Below are positions 22,049 through 33,364 of a stretch of DNA of 64,000 nt, in pieces (the stretch's first letter is position 1; each line of letters opens with the position of its first letter). The stretch covers positions 41,768,523 to 41,832,522 of the forward strand of contig VZDJ01007747.1 in NCBI GenBank assembly GCA_008694505.1, given 5' to 3'. The stretch comes from Cyanoderma ruficeps (Eukaryota; Chordata; Aves; Passeriformes; Timaliidae). Position numbers and translations under genes: made by a program. The notes under the pieces were generated by a model, which saw nothing but the letters and a program-made list of their open reading frames with translations, made no database searches and was not told where the DNA came from.

Positions 22049-25000
22049 CTGGGAAGAGATAGAGTCTGTCAGTCCCAGGACCCCCTCCCAGCTCACCAGC
22101 CTACTCCTGGGCCATCCCAGGGCCTGGCACCCCTCAGGCTGCTCCAGGATACTCACGGTAGAAGCGGTGGGCAGTGGGGACCAGGCCCAGCAGAAGGAGC
22201 AGGACACCAGTGGCCAGTGGGATCCAGATCAGGGGACTGCAGTGACCTGGAGAGAGGAGAGGACTGAGCACCTGGCACCACCCTGCCCCAGCAGCTTTGG
22301 GGGATGGAATGTGGGGTGGGAAAGGGAGAAAAGCAAGGCAGGTCCTCAGAGGAGCAGTGCAAGATGTGACCATCACTCTGGGGTATCCTGTGAAGGATGC
22401 ACTACAGAATCACAGGATGGGTGAAGTTGGAAGAGACCACAGTGGGTCACCTGGTTCAACCTCCCTGCTGAAGCAGGGTCATCCCGGAGGATGTGGCACA
22501 GGATTGTGTCCACATGGCTTTTGCATATTTTTGACAAGGGAGACTCCACAACCCCTCTGGGCAACCTGTTGTGGTGCTCAGTCCCCCACACAGTAAAAAA
22601 GGCATTGCAGGGAACTTCGCTCTGAGGTCTCAATAACCTAAACTGAAATACATCCTGGCCCCTAAACCTGTGGAGATCCCAGGGGATCCCTCCTACAGGC
22701 AGAAGTCAGCTCTATCCAGAGTGGTGGGTCTATCTGGACTCCTGCAGGGTGACATTGTGGTGGCCCCCACCCCAGGACAAACTGCAGCTGAGCTCTGAGG
22801 AGCCCAAGAACTCAGCAAACCCCTTTTTCCAGGCAGCCTGGGCTGAGACAGCCATACCTCTCTTGCTGGCAGCTTTGCTTTTGGTTATCCACAGCACAGG
22901 CTTTTTGGACACCGGTGTCCGTGTAGTCTTTGGAGGCTGAGGCAAAGCATCAACTGGGGGATAAGGAGAAAAGAGGATGGTCAGTGTGGCACTGAGCAGA
23001 GCAGAGACCTCCAACAGCAGGCAAGAGGGGCTAGAAATTTTAGATCTTGGAACAAGCCCCATCCAGCGACCCCTCCAAAGGGCTGTGTCACTCAGAGGGG
23101 TGAGCTTGACCTGAGCCTCTTGGGGGTTACAGAAGTTACCAAGAGCTTTTAAAATTGTTAATAAAACAATGTACCAGGTAAAGAAGGGGAGAAGGCTAAT
23201 GCAGGGAAAACTCCCAAACTTGCTTGAGTGACATTTGCTGCCAAGCATCATCCCAACAGCATTGCACAAAATCATGGGTAGCAGGAGATTTTGGTAGCAC
23301 TGGAATGTTTTAAGGGATCCTTGCATCTTTTCCTTATTCACATTGCTCTAATCTTTGCTCAACATTTGATTTTTATTTTTCTGATAAAATGAGGGCAGGA
23401 TTTATTATGGTGTATCTGAATTACAGTGGAACACATTTATTTCTGAATAAAGTTGGCCAGAAAAATATGCCAGTAATGTCATTAAATAACTGCATGTCTG
23501 ACAGCTCAAACCATACTTATTCAAAATTTTAGGTGACTGAAAACTATTTTTTTCTGTTTCTACCTAGGATGTAAATTCCTACAGAAACTACCATTCTTTT
23601 ACATGAAAAGATGAGACATCAGGGCTCTGGGATTTATCTGGACAACTTCTCTCTTACATTATAATAGACTTAGGGAAAAGAAACTTAAAGACAATTCATT
23701 TTATCATGAGAACTAAAAGGAAAAAAAGAAAATATTCAGCAAAGCCTGAGTCCTCCCAGAGCACCTGCTGCTGTTTAGTTTTTAATTGGTGTCCTTGATC
23801 AAGCTGCATTTCAAGCCTGTTTTTCATGCTTCGCACAGAGATATGTGCCCAGCTGTTAAAAAACAATTCTCCTTTATCTTAAACCAGCTTTTCTCTGAGC
23901 CTGCAAGAATCCAAAAGGGATTTCTCATCCACTTTAAGGTACAGAGGATATTTGCCAAAATACCCCAGAAAAAATGGGACACTGGGTCTGCTTCAGTCAG
24001 AAGCTGTAGCAGCATTTCTTTTAAATAAGTTACTTGTATCTTTGTTAAATAAGTTACTTGTCTTCCTAAAAGTCTGCAAAAAATAGAGGCTGAATCCCAC
24101 TTCAAATACATTAGTTTTTCCTGCATCAACTATTGCTCTGTGGTCAAAAAGAAAATGGGCTGAAAAGAGCTTCTGTATGACCCAGATGTCTGTAAAGCCT
24201 CTCTCCTCCCATGACACCTGCAGAAAACTGTTATTTCTGTTTGCCTCTCCAGAGGGATAGTGGGTTGTGAGCTTTGAGGAATAAATCCCAATTCAGTATT
24301 TTTTGTGAAGGGTGGTCTTGAAAGCTGCCATCAGATCCACCCCAGAGATGTGGGGGTGATGCTCTCTGGCCTTGATGCTGCCCTTGTCACTTGGAGTGAG
24401 GGTAGGGAAGAATTGTGGCATGGAAGGACCTGGGAGCTGAGCAGGGCACACATCCAGCCTCTCATCCAAAGTACAGCAGGGAGTGAGAAAAACACAGAGC
24501 ATGGCAATATCAGATCTTCCCATGGAAATCCTGAAGCAACAGGACCAATGCTGTGCTCAAGGCATGCCCACAGCAGAGCAAGTGCTGATGGCAAAAGGAC
24601 TATCACATGAGGCTGACCTAAACTTTAGCTATTTTCTGTATTTTCTGCTCTATCCAGTCTCATAGGTCTCTTCAGAAAAACCCCTGAGCCCCAACTTCAC
24701 AACTCAACATTGGGAAGAATCTACCAAAACTAACCCCCCCTTTCCCAGGGCACGTCCCCACAGCCTGCTGGTGGCACATTTTGAAACCCCGAGGGTGCTG
24801 CTTACCCACTGTGAGCTGTGTCCCACTGCCCAGGAAGAGCTGGGAGGACTGGGAGACGGAGCAGTAGTAGGTGCCGCTGTCTGAGGGATGCAGGTGGCTG
24901 ATGTGCAGGCTGTAGGAGCTCTGGGACCTCGCCTCATTGACACTAAACTTGTCCTGGCTCACATCTGTGCCGTAGGTGGCTTTGCCCAGTGTGTTGGAAA

Positions 25001-27575
25001 ATACCAAGAACTCAAAATGTTGCCTCTCCTGGCTCCAGCGGTACCAGTACACCCCGATGTGCTCCTTCTTCAGCTCGCAGAGGATTTCGGTTTTATTGCC
25101 AGTTTGGGTTAGAATATGCTCTGGAGTTTGGGTTAGAGTTGTATAAAAACCTAAGAAAAAAGATAAATATACAGTTATTATTTTAATTTCATTATTTTTC
25201 TTTCATGCCACGAACAGATTTTCTTTATGGGCTTAATAAAATCGCGTAGACACGGAGACCAAGGGGGTCACACAAGTGAGAAACAGGAGTGTTTTTACCA
25301 GGATGCTCCCATATTTCCTCAGAGGCCTTTTTGGGTTTCCCAGCTATTGTTTTGGCCAACCCAAATTATACAAGCAGACTTTTCTCTGTAAACACTCATC
25401 TAGAGAGGGGGCTCACTGGCAGGGAGAGGAATGGAGGGATGGTTTTGATGGTGTCCTCAGGGCTGTATGTGCAGGGGAAAGCATCCCTGCCTGCTCCTGT
25501 GGATGTCCCTCTCCTGCCCTCCTCACCTTTCTTATTTTTCTGACATTTCACCCCTTTTTCAACAATTTTTTTGTGCCTCTTAACTGGTTTGCCAGGTTTT
25601 TCTTCTAACAGATGCAACACTGATAAACATCTCAGCGGCAGAAAAGGAGACCAAAAAATGTGCAAAGCACCTCAAAATGTGCCAATTTGGTATTAGTTTT
25701 CAGAAAATAACATTTTTTCAAAGGCATTTTGAGACATGGGGAAGGAGAGGGAGTGAGGGGCAGTGGTAGGGTTCAAAGCTTTGGGGGTTTCAAACATCAC
25801 CAAAGCCCTGTTTGGGCTCTGCAGCTTTTGTGGAAATTATCTAAGTCTTGTTTGTCTCAGGCAGATGTGAGGGGTGTCTGTGTGAATGAGGATGTGTCCT
25901 TGTGGAAAGGATAACAGGTAACTTGTGATCCTTGTTGTTCAGCAAACAGTCCTGCAAAGCTGCAGATACTCTGAGACTGAGTGAAAAACAGAACTCTGGA
26001 GATAAGGATATTCCTGCTTCCCCCGTCTCTTTCCCAGGCATGCTTTAAAGCTCTGCAAAAAGCTCAATAATACATGTTTCTTGTCTTTTTTTTTTACCTT
26101 AAAATGTTCCTTTTATTTCAAAATTCCCAAATTGCTTACAGCAGGTTTTGCAGTCTCATGCAGCCCTGCAAAGGCGGTGGTGTGGGGACGGGTGGGCATG
26201 ACCCAAGAATATCTAAAGTCATTAATGTGGCACAAGGTCCTGATGTCTCCCATGTTTCCCAATGGGATGGGCAGAGGAGAGGGCTCTGGTGACTGACAGG
26301 GGTCCAGAGCCTTCCTCTGTCCCCACACCAATGACCCCATCACTGCCACTGCTGCAGAATTCACATTGTAATGCCAAAATTCAAGTATTGCACAGCAGCT
26401 GCAGCATTTCACCACATCTCCGGCTCCGTGACAACATTAATGTCTCCTCATTATTAAAATACATAATTTTAAGGTTTTAAAGCATAATTCTCTTAAATTT
26501 TGCCCCGGTAAACAGCTGTGTGGTTTTTTAGTGGATGAAATGTGTGTGGCCATAGCATATGGGGGGCTTCAGGGTCTCCTTGAGCGCCCTGAGGTCTGGC
26601 TTTGTTGGGCATGGGAAACATAACTCTCCATGAAAAACTTATCCTTGACCTGTTGGGACACTGTTATATAAGTCAGGAAAGACAAGAAGAGATTCTGGAA
26701 GATCTCAGTTCAGTGCCAGTGGTCAAGCCAGGAGTGAGCTGGGATGGAGACAGAGCAGAAACCTCATCCTCAGTCATACCTTCAACTCCAAAACGTCCCT
26801 GTTCCCTTTCCTGTGTATATTCAGGGGGACCATGGGGAATCACAGTACTTGGGCAGGCCAGCCTGCAGCACCTTAAAAATGGCCCCTTTTCCTTTTTCAT
26901 GGGCAAAGCAAACTCTCATTTATTGAGGTTTTCTCAGTGGGCTCCCCACCTCACAGATCTATAGGATATCAGAACCTGTAAGGGGGAATGGTTTTATAAC
27001 ACACCAATTCCAGCTGTCATCCTTAGGAAGTACTCAGTCTCTGGATGATTTCGAAAATTTGATGGCATGTTTATCATCTTTGCGTTACACAGGCAGTGGA
27101 GAGAGGAGCTGTTTTAACTTCTATATTAGCAGAATAGAGAAGTTAAAATATGGTCCTACGGTCCACCCGCACTGAGGGTGCAGTAAAAACTCTGTGGTGT
27201 CTATACCATTATGTATTGAAATATGAGTAGAATATAGAATAGAATAAAGGAGAAGAGCAGAGAACAGAATAGAATAGACTATTTCATTTGGAAGGGACCC
27301 ACAGCAACCAACTGGTCCCACTTCTTGACTAGTTCAGGGCTGACCAAAACCTAAAGCATGTTATTAATAGCATGATCCGAAGCTATTGGAAATAAGCAAT
27401 AATATCCTGTAGATCCATACCGTGATGGTATATTTAATCTTCCACCATCCAGCTTCTGGAGAGTGGTGGAGGAGAGGCTCCAGTATGATTTTAGGTGCCC
27501 TCAACCCTTAAGAGACGTGTCCCTCTTACCTGGGATCTGGAGGCAGATGCAGAGATGGAGCCATGGCCGGGCCAT
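22008..27575 (-). CDS. CD8B: T-cell surface glycoprotein CD8 beta chain, complete five-exon gene
   Basis: CD8 beta pairs with CD8 alpha to form the CD8 alpha-beta co-receptor on cytotoxic T cells. The coding exons are 27530-27575, 24806-25150, 22858-22953, 22157-22246 and 22008-22048. All have GT-AG borders and phase 1, giving 618 nt and 205 aa, close to the family length. The start codon sits in a textbook Kozak context (CCGCCACC before ATG). Parts are a signal peptide (about 1-16), an Ig V domain with C40 and C112 and a glycosylation site at N34-K-T, and a hinge at 131-163. A juxtamembrane C165 in GHCSPLIW precedes a membrane span of about 168-188. The tail is very short, basic and cysteine-free, ending RIHRQ, as expected of beta chains that do not bind LCK. 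Two CR1 fragments sit in its introns. CD8A follows on the same strand. Confidence 0.93.
22157..22246 (-). CDS. CD8B: CD8B exon 4: transmembrane segment
   Basis: This 90-nt exon encodes GHCSPLIWIPLATG and then a leucine-rich span. The acceptor is CTCTCCAG and the donor is CC|GTGAGT. The cysteine just before the span matches the usual CSPI start of the CD8 beta membrane segment. Confidence 0.9.
22404..22665 (-). mobile_element. CR1 LINE 3' fragment in CD8B intron 3, minus strand
   Basis: The fragment has an AGAATCACAGGATGG start, GTTGGAAGAGACC, GGAGACTCCACAACC and CCTCTGGGCAACCTGTT. These mark the reverse complement of a CR1 3' end. Confidence 0.85.
22858..22953 (-). CDS. CD8B: CD8B exon 3: hinge
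   Basis: This 96-nt exon has an ATCCCCCAG acceptor and a GAG|GTATGG donor. It encodes a Pro/Thr/Lys-rich stalk with no cysteine. Its frame is forced by phase 1 at both ends. Confidence 0.85.
24021..24061. repeat. 17-bp direct repeat in CD8B intron 2
   Basis: TTAAATAAGTTACTTGT occurs at 24021-24037 and again at 24045-24061, separated by seven bases. Confidence 0.85.
24806..25150 (-). CDS. CD8B: CD8B exon 2: Ig V domain with J-like segment
   Basis: The exon follows a TTTTTTCTTAG acceptor. Its 345 nt encode a V-set fold. The first cysteine lies in EILCEL, the WYRW core follows, and the second cysteine lies in SGTYYCSV. It ends in a J-like LGSGTQLTV strand. The donor is GTGG|GTAAGC. Confidence 0.94.
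27225..27269. repeat. (AGAAT)n-like repeat next to CR1
   Basis: Repeated AGAATA / AGAATAG units lie directly beside the CR1 fragment at 27270-27385. They look like the expanded terminal repeat of that CR1 copy. Confidence 0.6.
27270..27385 (-). mobile_element. CR1 LINE 3' fragment in CD8B intron 1, minus strand
   Basis: The phrases AGAATAGACTATTTCATTTGG, AAGGGACCCACAGCAACC and GGGCTGACCAAAACCTAAAGC are typical of one avian CR1 subfamily. It differs from the other CR1 copies in this window. Confidence 0.75.
27530..27575 (-). CDS. CD8B: CD8B exon 1: signal peptide
   Basis: The ATG at 27575-27573 follows CCGCCACC. The leader reads MARPWLHLCICLQIP. The donor is CAG|GTAAGAG-like and leaves one base, phase 1. 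The length of 46 nt is the same as CD8A exon 1, which fits the common origin of the two genes. Confidence 0.9.
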
Positions 27576-30500
27576 GGTGGCGGACTCAGTGACGGAGGGG
27601 TTTTGCGCCAGCTCCCCCTTTCCACTCACTGTCACCTCTTGGTGGCAGGGCTGGCTTCAAGGACTCAGGAAGTCCTTGCCCCTGTCTGCACAAGGTGTCT
27701 CACCAGCAGCTGCCAAAGAGCCTCTGCCACAGCAGCACCTGGAGCTTCAGCCCTGCAGCTTCTTCTGTGCCAAGCCCCAAACCCAAGAGTGCATCAGGGC
27801 AACAGCCCTATGCTCTTCTCCAGCACTTCACAGGGTACCCTTAAATCCTCTTTAGAAAAATAAAACCAAGAAAACTCACTGATTTTTCATTATGATTTCT
27901 TCATATTTCACCACCTAGTTATTCCTCCTTCTTTTAATCTACTTTTACCCTATCAAAAAATTACAAATGTAGGACCATGGTCATAAAGATAAATACAGGA
28001 AAGCATGAATTTTGGCTGTTTTTTCCCTGTTGAAATAAAAAAGCATTCAAAATAAGGAAAAGTGCAATTTGATCTATGAGGTTGTTTACTTCAGCAGAAT
28101 TTACAGCAGGAGAGGTTTTTCCTCTGGAAAATGTTGAACACCAGACCAACCCAACATAAAGCAGAGATGTGAAGCATCACAGAAAGCTTCGAAATCAAGA
28201 GCAAGAAACCTCAAACAAATTTGTGGCTGAAAAACCACAAAAATGAGGAAATTCTGCTGGGGCTCCTCACCTCACAGCATGTGCTGCTTTGGTAGCTGTG
28301 ACAGCATATGGCTCATAGGCAGAAATATTTAAATGATAAAATATCAGAATGACTTTGAAATGTCTTTGAGGAAGAGGTTTGAAGCACTTGGGGTTTAGGA
28401 TTCAAAGACAAGCACATGAGGTGAAATTACGGAGACGAACTGGTGTCAGCAGACTTCAATATTTTCACTTTTGGGGAAAAAATAGAAATTATTTATTATA
28501 TTTATTTATTTGCTGCCCTCTTGGCTACCAAGTGAGATTCAGTTTTCTTTATGTCCCTCTCATGCAGATACTTGTGGTCCTTAAAATGCCCCAGCATGTC
28601 CCATGAAAAGGGAATCTCACGTGGGGGCACTGAGAAACCTCCCCCAGGGTTGAGCTGGCAGATGAATAGGAAAAACAATATTGCATCTTGTACTCTGTAA
28701 GCTTTTGGTCCATTTTGTACCAGATTTTTCCATGCTGCTGTAACACATCCTCTCCCCATTTCTGTTTAAATTAATTTCCTGCTCAAAGCGGGTTCCTAAC
28801 TGCAAAACCCTTGCCACAAAAGCTTGTCTGCTAAACTTCAGGGTGGGCTGAATTGTTCCTTAACTCTTTCCTGGGAGGAGAAGGCAATTTTAGTGTTTTC
28901 AAACCCATTTCAGTGGTTTTAAGCTCTTGTTTTCAGAGCTGAGCCCTTGACATGGGTTGCAGCAACACTTGCCTCTGCCATCCCCACATTCTGCTCGTCT
29001 GTCCCTTCTTGTTTCACACCACACTGAGCCTGGGCCCTCCCTAGAATGAGGTGAAACACTTTTTTTTGAGGTGAGGAGGCAGCGAGTGCCTGTTACAAGA
29101 AATGACACTGCAAGTGAATGTTCCCTTCATCCCTGTGGTGAAGTCTATGACCTGAGCCCAAAATCCCCAGCTGCTGCAATGGCTGAGTCCCTCCTTTCCC
29201 ACTGCTGCTGTCACCTGGAGCAACTTCTGGCTTCCTGACCACGACAAGATTTTTTTCCCCAGAGGTTTCTTTTGCCATCATTACAACCTTGAATATGGGG
29301 ATGTTACACTGGGATGACTCCACAGGACATTATAGCAGCTTTAGAGAAAGCAAAAGGAATATATGAAATGTAAAAGCATAGTGTACTGGAACATGGATTA
29401 AATGTAATTTTTCTTTTGTAATTGCTGTTTACACGCAGTGGAGCTGTTTACCAGTAGCCAGGCTGTTCTCAGGACTGGCTGTTGCTCCTACAAGAAAACA
29501 TTTTGAAGGAGGGATACTTTTGTCTGGCATGTGAACGTGCAGGAGACAGCTGCTGTTTATAACATCCCCACACATTGTTTGGGGCAGCTATCCTGGGAAG
29601 AAAATGGGAGGAAAGAAGGGTGTAAGGTGATCTTATCTGTTCACACAAGCAAGCTTTGTTGGTGACCTTGCTGAGGAATAGCAGCTCCTAATCACCACTG
29701 CTTGGCTCACGGCTGGGCCATGATGGGGGAATTGTTGAATTTTGGTGTGTTTGTACTGCGTACCGGCACAATTTCTAGGGGAATTTTAGTCTTTTTCTGA
29801 AATTAAAGACAACCATCCCTGTCCCCAGCCCAACCAACTCCCTGTGAACCCATCCTGGTGGGAAACAGCCCCTCTTCTTTTTTCCAGCCTGCATCCGGCC
29901 CACCTCACCAAGCTTAATTTAATTTCTGGGGAATTAATTTCTGGTCCTTTCACCAGCTTTTCTGCACTTCTTACTCTTTCTTTTCCCCCTGTTATGAACT
30001 TTCTACAATAAATTGTTTTGGTGGGCTGGAGCAAAGCACTGGCATAGAAGAACAGGGTTTAGAGCCAAGAAGCAGGACCTGGCTGGGGTTTCCTCTCTCT
30101 TAAATTCCCATGCTGCAGAGGAGGTTAATTACAGCTGGGCTGTAAATGCCAGGCTAGAGAAAACAGCTACCATAAGAACAGAGAAAAATTCATTCTCTCT
30201 GTGATTTTGAGGCTAAAAAGACTGATTTTGGGGGTCAGGGAAGGCTGCTCAGCCTCCAAGCCAGTCAAGCACAAGCCAGTACTGCAATATGTAAAAATAA
30301 GGGCTTCTCTAGGGGTAAAGGGGTGCAGGATTCAAACTCTCCATGGCTCCAGCAGCCATGTGTGAACATTTTTTTTCCTTTTAAAATGTTTTAAAAATAT
30401 TTTTATTCTAGTAGAGAGTTTAGCTTCTGCAGTATTTCTTTAGAGGTAAAAGCAGTAATGAAAATGATAGCATTTTCACTGAGTGAGAAGATTAGTATCC

Positions 30501-31111
30501 TTTTCTGAGTAATAGCAGAAAAAAAACCCCGCAAAACAAGTGGATCAAATTCTCTAAACTTCTCCAAGCTAAGATGTGGTTTGTATGGTGAGGCTGGGGG
30601 GGTCCATCTGCTTTTGCAGGTGCAGATTTACAGCTGCAATTCAGCTGATGCAATATCACAGTGGAGGCTCCTGACATCTCATGGGGTAACCCCAAGGCCC
30701 ATGTCAATGTATGATGAGCTGGCGTGTGGCAAGGAAAAATGCTGCTTTTAAAGACCAGATGCCAAAATGGATCTAAATGATGACTTGTGTGATTTTTCCT
30801 GTCATTTCATCCCTCCCTGGCAAATAGATCTGTGCTTGGGGGGTGGTTTGGAGGGACTGAGTTACAGGTGTCAGGTGTGAGTTTCATGTGTGATGTCCTC
30901 ACAAACCCCAGGTGCTAATGGGGTGTGCAGTAAATGAGGGGGCCATGGGGGGATTTGGAAGGATGGATGGTCAGAGAACAGGCTCCAGCTCTCCCTCTTC
31001 AGGACATTTGGTGCAAGCAGAAGTTTAGTGTGAACCATGAGTAATCCCGGACCTCCCCAAACAGATAAAGGGCAGTGCAGGTGCTGCCGTGTGATCTCAG
31101 CTTCCCTAATC
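27576..31111. other. Intergenic stretch between CD8B and the retrovirus
   Basis: No gene, RNA or clear repeat was found. It lies between the CD8B start (minus strand) and the retroviral promoter (plus strand). Any promoter or enhancer in it could act on both. Confidence 0.5.
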
Positions 31112-31234
31112 AGTGTTGAAAAGGATAAGGGAAGACAAGGAAAGTGTCCTTGGGAAAGCAGCACACGGAGGAGGAATAGCCACCAAGCAAGTAAACACAG
31201 GTGTCATCAGCTCCAAACAACGACCTGCCATGGC

Positions 31235-31240
31235 TATAAA
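31235..31240 (+). promoter_or_regulatory. TATA box of the retroviral 5' LTR
   Basis: GGCTATAAAAATC lies about 30 bp before a plausible start near 31265 and 120 bp before the splice donor. The corresponding site in the 3' LTR is degenerate. This is the expected promoter for gag-pol and for spliced env. Confidence 0.65.
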
Positions 31241-31350
31241 AATCACCCGGCTGAGACTTCGTGACCACCTTTACCTTAAAGGCGCTGGATCTGCTGGACC
31301 TCTGCAGAGACCATCTCCAAACTCCTGGGACTGCCGGAACATTCAGCCGA

Positions 31351-31362
31351 GGATTGGTGAGA
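31351..31362 (+). promoter_or_regulatory. Candidate major splice donor (GGATTG|GTGAGA)
   Basis: A consensus-like GTGAG donor at 31357 lies upstream of the gag start. Joined to the acceptor at 37060 it would give an env mRNA that skips gag and pol. An acceptor-like CCCTTGTGCCCAG also ends at 31511, so a short 5' UTR intron is possible. Confidence 0.5.
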
Positions 31363-31660
31363 TCTCATTATTGGGGTCCTACTCTTTCTCTCCTTTGCTT
31401 CACCTGCTCCTGCATCCCTTCCCCGTTCCCTCCCCGGGAGCTAGCGGCTCGCAGCAGCTGCCGGCTCAGCCGCAGCCTCCTGTTCCCACCTTCCCCTTCC
31501 CTTGTGCCCAGGCTCGGTGTCCCCCTGGGGAGCTTTTCAGAGGGCAGGGTTGTGGTGTTGCGGCCTTGCTCTGTGGAGGGGTAGAAGGGGCTGTCAGTGC
31601 TGGTGTGTTATGGTAGTTCTGCCCTGAGACGGAGCTGTCTCAGATCTCACCCCCTTCACT

Positions 31661-33358
31661 ATGATGAGTGACATCGTTAGCAGCTGGAAGCTGGAGCAAT
31701 TTGTGCTCCAGAAGTGTCTCCCCCCAATTTGGTCACCAGGGTCTTTCCAGGGCCCAGATGCGTACCAGCAGCTGTGCCAGCAGTGGGAGAGCTGGTCAGA
31801 GGAGAACAAAAAACCCAAACCCACTAACAAATGTAAGAAGCGAGCGGCTTTGCAGGGTTTGCTGATGGTAGGCAGGGAGTTGTCCAAGTTGCTCAAGGAG
31901 GCTCTTGAGAATGTGCAGACCTTGGAGCAGGCCAAGGAGGAGCTCAAAGTCCAGGTGGACAACCTGCGGGCAGAGGTGCAGGGTTTGTGCGGGGACTCTC
32001 TGCGGAGCGCCGTGGAGATCACCCGGCTGGAAAGCAAGCTGGGCTATGAGAAGCTGAAAACGGAGGAGCTGAAGAAGGAGGTTGGCAAGTGGATCGGGGA
32101 GACCCACGACGCGCAGAGCGCGGTGCGGGCTGTCCTGCAGGACGTCCAAAGGGACCGGGGCACTGGCCCTGATCACAAGGTGTGCCATGCCAAGATCCAG
32201 GAGCTAGAGGCAGAGCTGGGGGTGTCAAGGGGCATTGTGGCTGCCATTAAAGGCAAGAGGGCCCCGATCGGGAATGGTGAGGGGGAGGACTCCCTGGACC
32301 TGCACCCACCTCACTATGATTATGAGGATGATGTGTGGGGCGCTAATGGCCCCACCAGGCCTTCCCCCTATGCTCCTTTGCGGGAGGAGGTGTGCCAGCT
32401 GCAAGTAGGGCTGGCAGAGGTTTCCAAAGATAAAAAGGTCCCCCATGATGAGCCAGTCAGCCATGCCCCACTCCAGCCCATAGACACCAACAGGGCTGTG
32501 CTCTGGTTTACCCCTGAGCAGCTTAAGACAGTGGGGAAGATGCTGGGGCCACTGACAAAGGAGACAGCCATTAACTGGCTGTCCAGGGTCCAGCGTCTGC
32601 CCAAGTGCCAGAGTGGCAACTTTGTGAGTGACCTGATAGACATTGTGAGGAAGTGCATGAAACCAGATGATTTTGCGGCACTGCCGGGGGATGTGCAGAT
32701 GGGCAACGTGCAGGATATTGGGGATGTCCAGCTGGCTGTGCTGAAGGTGTTCTTCCCAGAGGTCAACCCCTTAGTGCTCTTCCACCAGGAGAAGCAAAAC
32801 CCCGAGGAGAGGCCCGATGCCTATGTTAACCGTAAAAAGATGCTCTACCAGATGGCCGGGCTGCCTGGGTCAAAGGACTCTCCCCTTGATTTTGACAGGC
32901 CAGAATTCAAGGAGCCACTGGTGGTGGGGCTGACACCTCCACTGCGGGTGATTGCTGGTGGGGATGCAGCCAAAAAGCCTCTGTCAGAGCTGGAGCAGAT
33001 CCTGAACCAGAATTTTGAGCTGCAAAAGCAGGCATTCCCAGGGTACATGTTGGGGGGGAAGAAAGGGAAAACCATGGCCATGTCTTTCCAAAATGCAGGG
33101 ATGAGAAAAATGCAAGGAGACAACCGAAAAGATCCTGACGGCAAGGGGGGGCTGGGGAAGGAGAACCAGCAGGGGATGAGGTTTCAGAAGGGTAACCCTT
33201 GGCGGGCTGAGCTGAGGAAACGCTTGATAAAATATGAGAAACAGGAGGACATTGATGGCTTGCCGGATGCGGAGCTCTTCCAAAAGCTGGCCCTGCATGA
33301 GGCCAAAAAGCACAGCAGCTCCCACCTCATTGACCCGGGGTCTAAGGTTCAGCAATAG
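31661..33358 (+). CDS. gag: Retroviral Gag-like protein, intact ORF, no zinc knuckle
   Basis: The frame is 565 aa and open. Two in-frame ATGs lie back to back (31661 and 31664). The second residue is Met or Ser, not Gly, so no N-terminal myristoylation signal is present. Residues about 63-142 and 172-190 are Leu/Glu/Lys-rich and should form coiled coils. A PPHY motif at 216-219 fits a PPxY late domain, which recruits NEDD4-type ligases. Residues about 275-460 look like a capsid domain. A segment around 376-400 (Gln and Glu, then Arg-Lys) resembles the major homology region of gamma-type capsids. The C-terminal part is basic and Gly-rich but has no CCHC box, which is unusual for a functional nucleocapsid. 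The frame ends at UAG and continues in frame into Pol. Gag-derived host genes can form capsids or act as restriction factors; which applies here is unknown. Confidence 0.85.
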   Translation: MMSDIVSSWKLEQFVLQKCLPPIWSPGSFQGPDAYQQLCQQWESWSEENKKPKPTNKCKKRAALQGLLMVGRELSKLLKEALENVQTLEQAKEELKVQVDNLRAEVQGLCGDSLRSAVEITRLESKLGYEKLKTEELKKEVGKWIGETHDAQSAVRAVLQDVQRDRGTGPDHKVCHAKIQELEAELGVSRGIVAAIKGKRAPIGNGEGEDSLDLHPPHYDYEDDVWGANGPTRPSPYAPLREEVCQLQVGLAEVSKDKKVPHDEPVSHAPLQPIDTNRAVLWFTPEQLKTVGKMLGPLTKETAINWLSRVQRLPKCQSGNFVSDLIDIVRKCMKPDDFAALPGDVQMGNVQDIGDVQLAVLKVFFPEVNPLVLFHQEKQNPEERPDAYVNRKKMLYQMAGLPGSKDSPLDFDRPEFKEPLVVGLTPPLRVIAGGDAAKKPLSELEQILNQNFELQKQAFPGYMLGGKKGKTMAMSFQNAGMRKMQGDNRKDPDGKGGLGKENQQGMRFQKGNPWRAELRKRLIKYEKQEDIDGLPDAELFQKLALHEAKKHSSSHLIDPGSKVQQ

Positions 33359-33364
33359 GGCTGC
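33353..33364 (+). promoter_or_regulatory. Gag-Pol UAG readthrough junction
   Basis: CAA TAG GGC TGC separates Gag and Pol in the same frame. No other stop occurs before the protease. A single UAG followed by G is the arrangement by which gammaretroviruses make Gag-Pol through partial stop suppression. Pol has no ATG of its own near its start. I cannot judge a downstream pseudoknot by eye. Confidence 0.65.

Larger units (their letters stand above)
31112..31415 (+). repeat. Degenerate 5' LTR (promoter end kept)
   Basis: It aligns with 40190-40500 from GGATAAGGGAAG (31126) through the shared GGATTGGTGAG (31351-31361). It keeps a TATA box but has no AATAAA. The boundary with the leader is unclear, and I see no recognisable tRNA primer-binding site after it. 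Confidence 0.65.

Noticed and set aside
21731..22267. 178-aa plus-strand open frame
   Set aside because: It runs antisense to CD8B exons 4 and 5 and has no domain. The open frame reflects the GC-rich opposite strand.
31357..31660. tRNA primer-binding site after the 5' LTR
   Set aside because: I looked for an 18-base match to common primer tRNAs, starting TGG, near the LTR end and found none I could support. It may have been lost.
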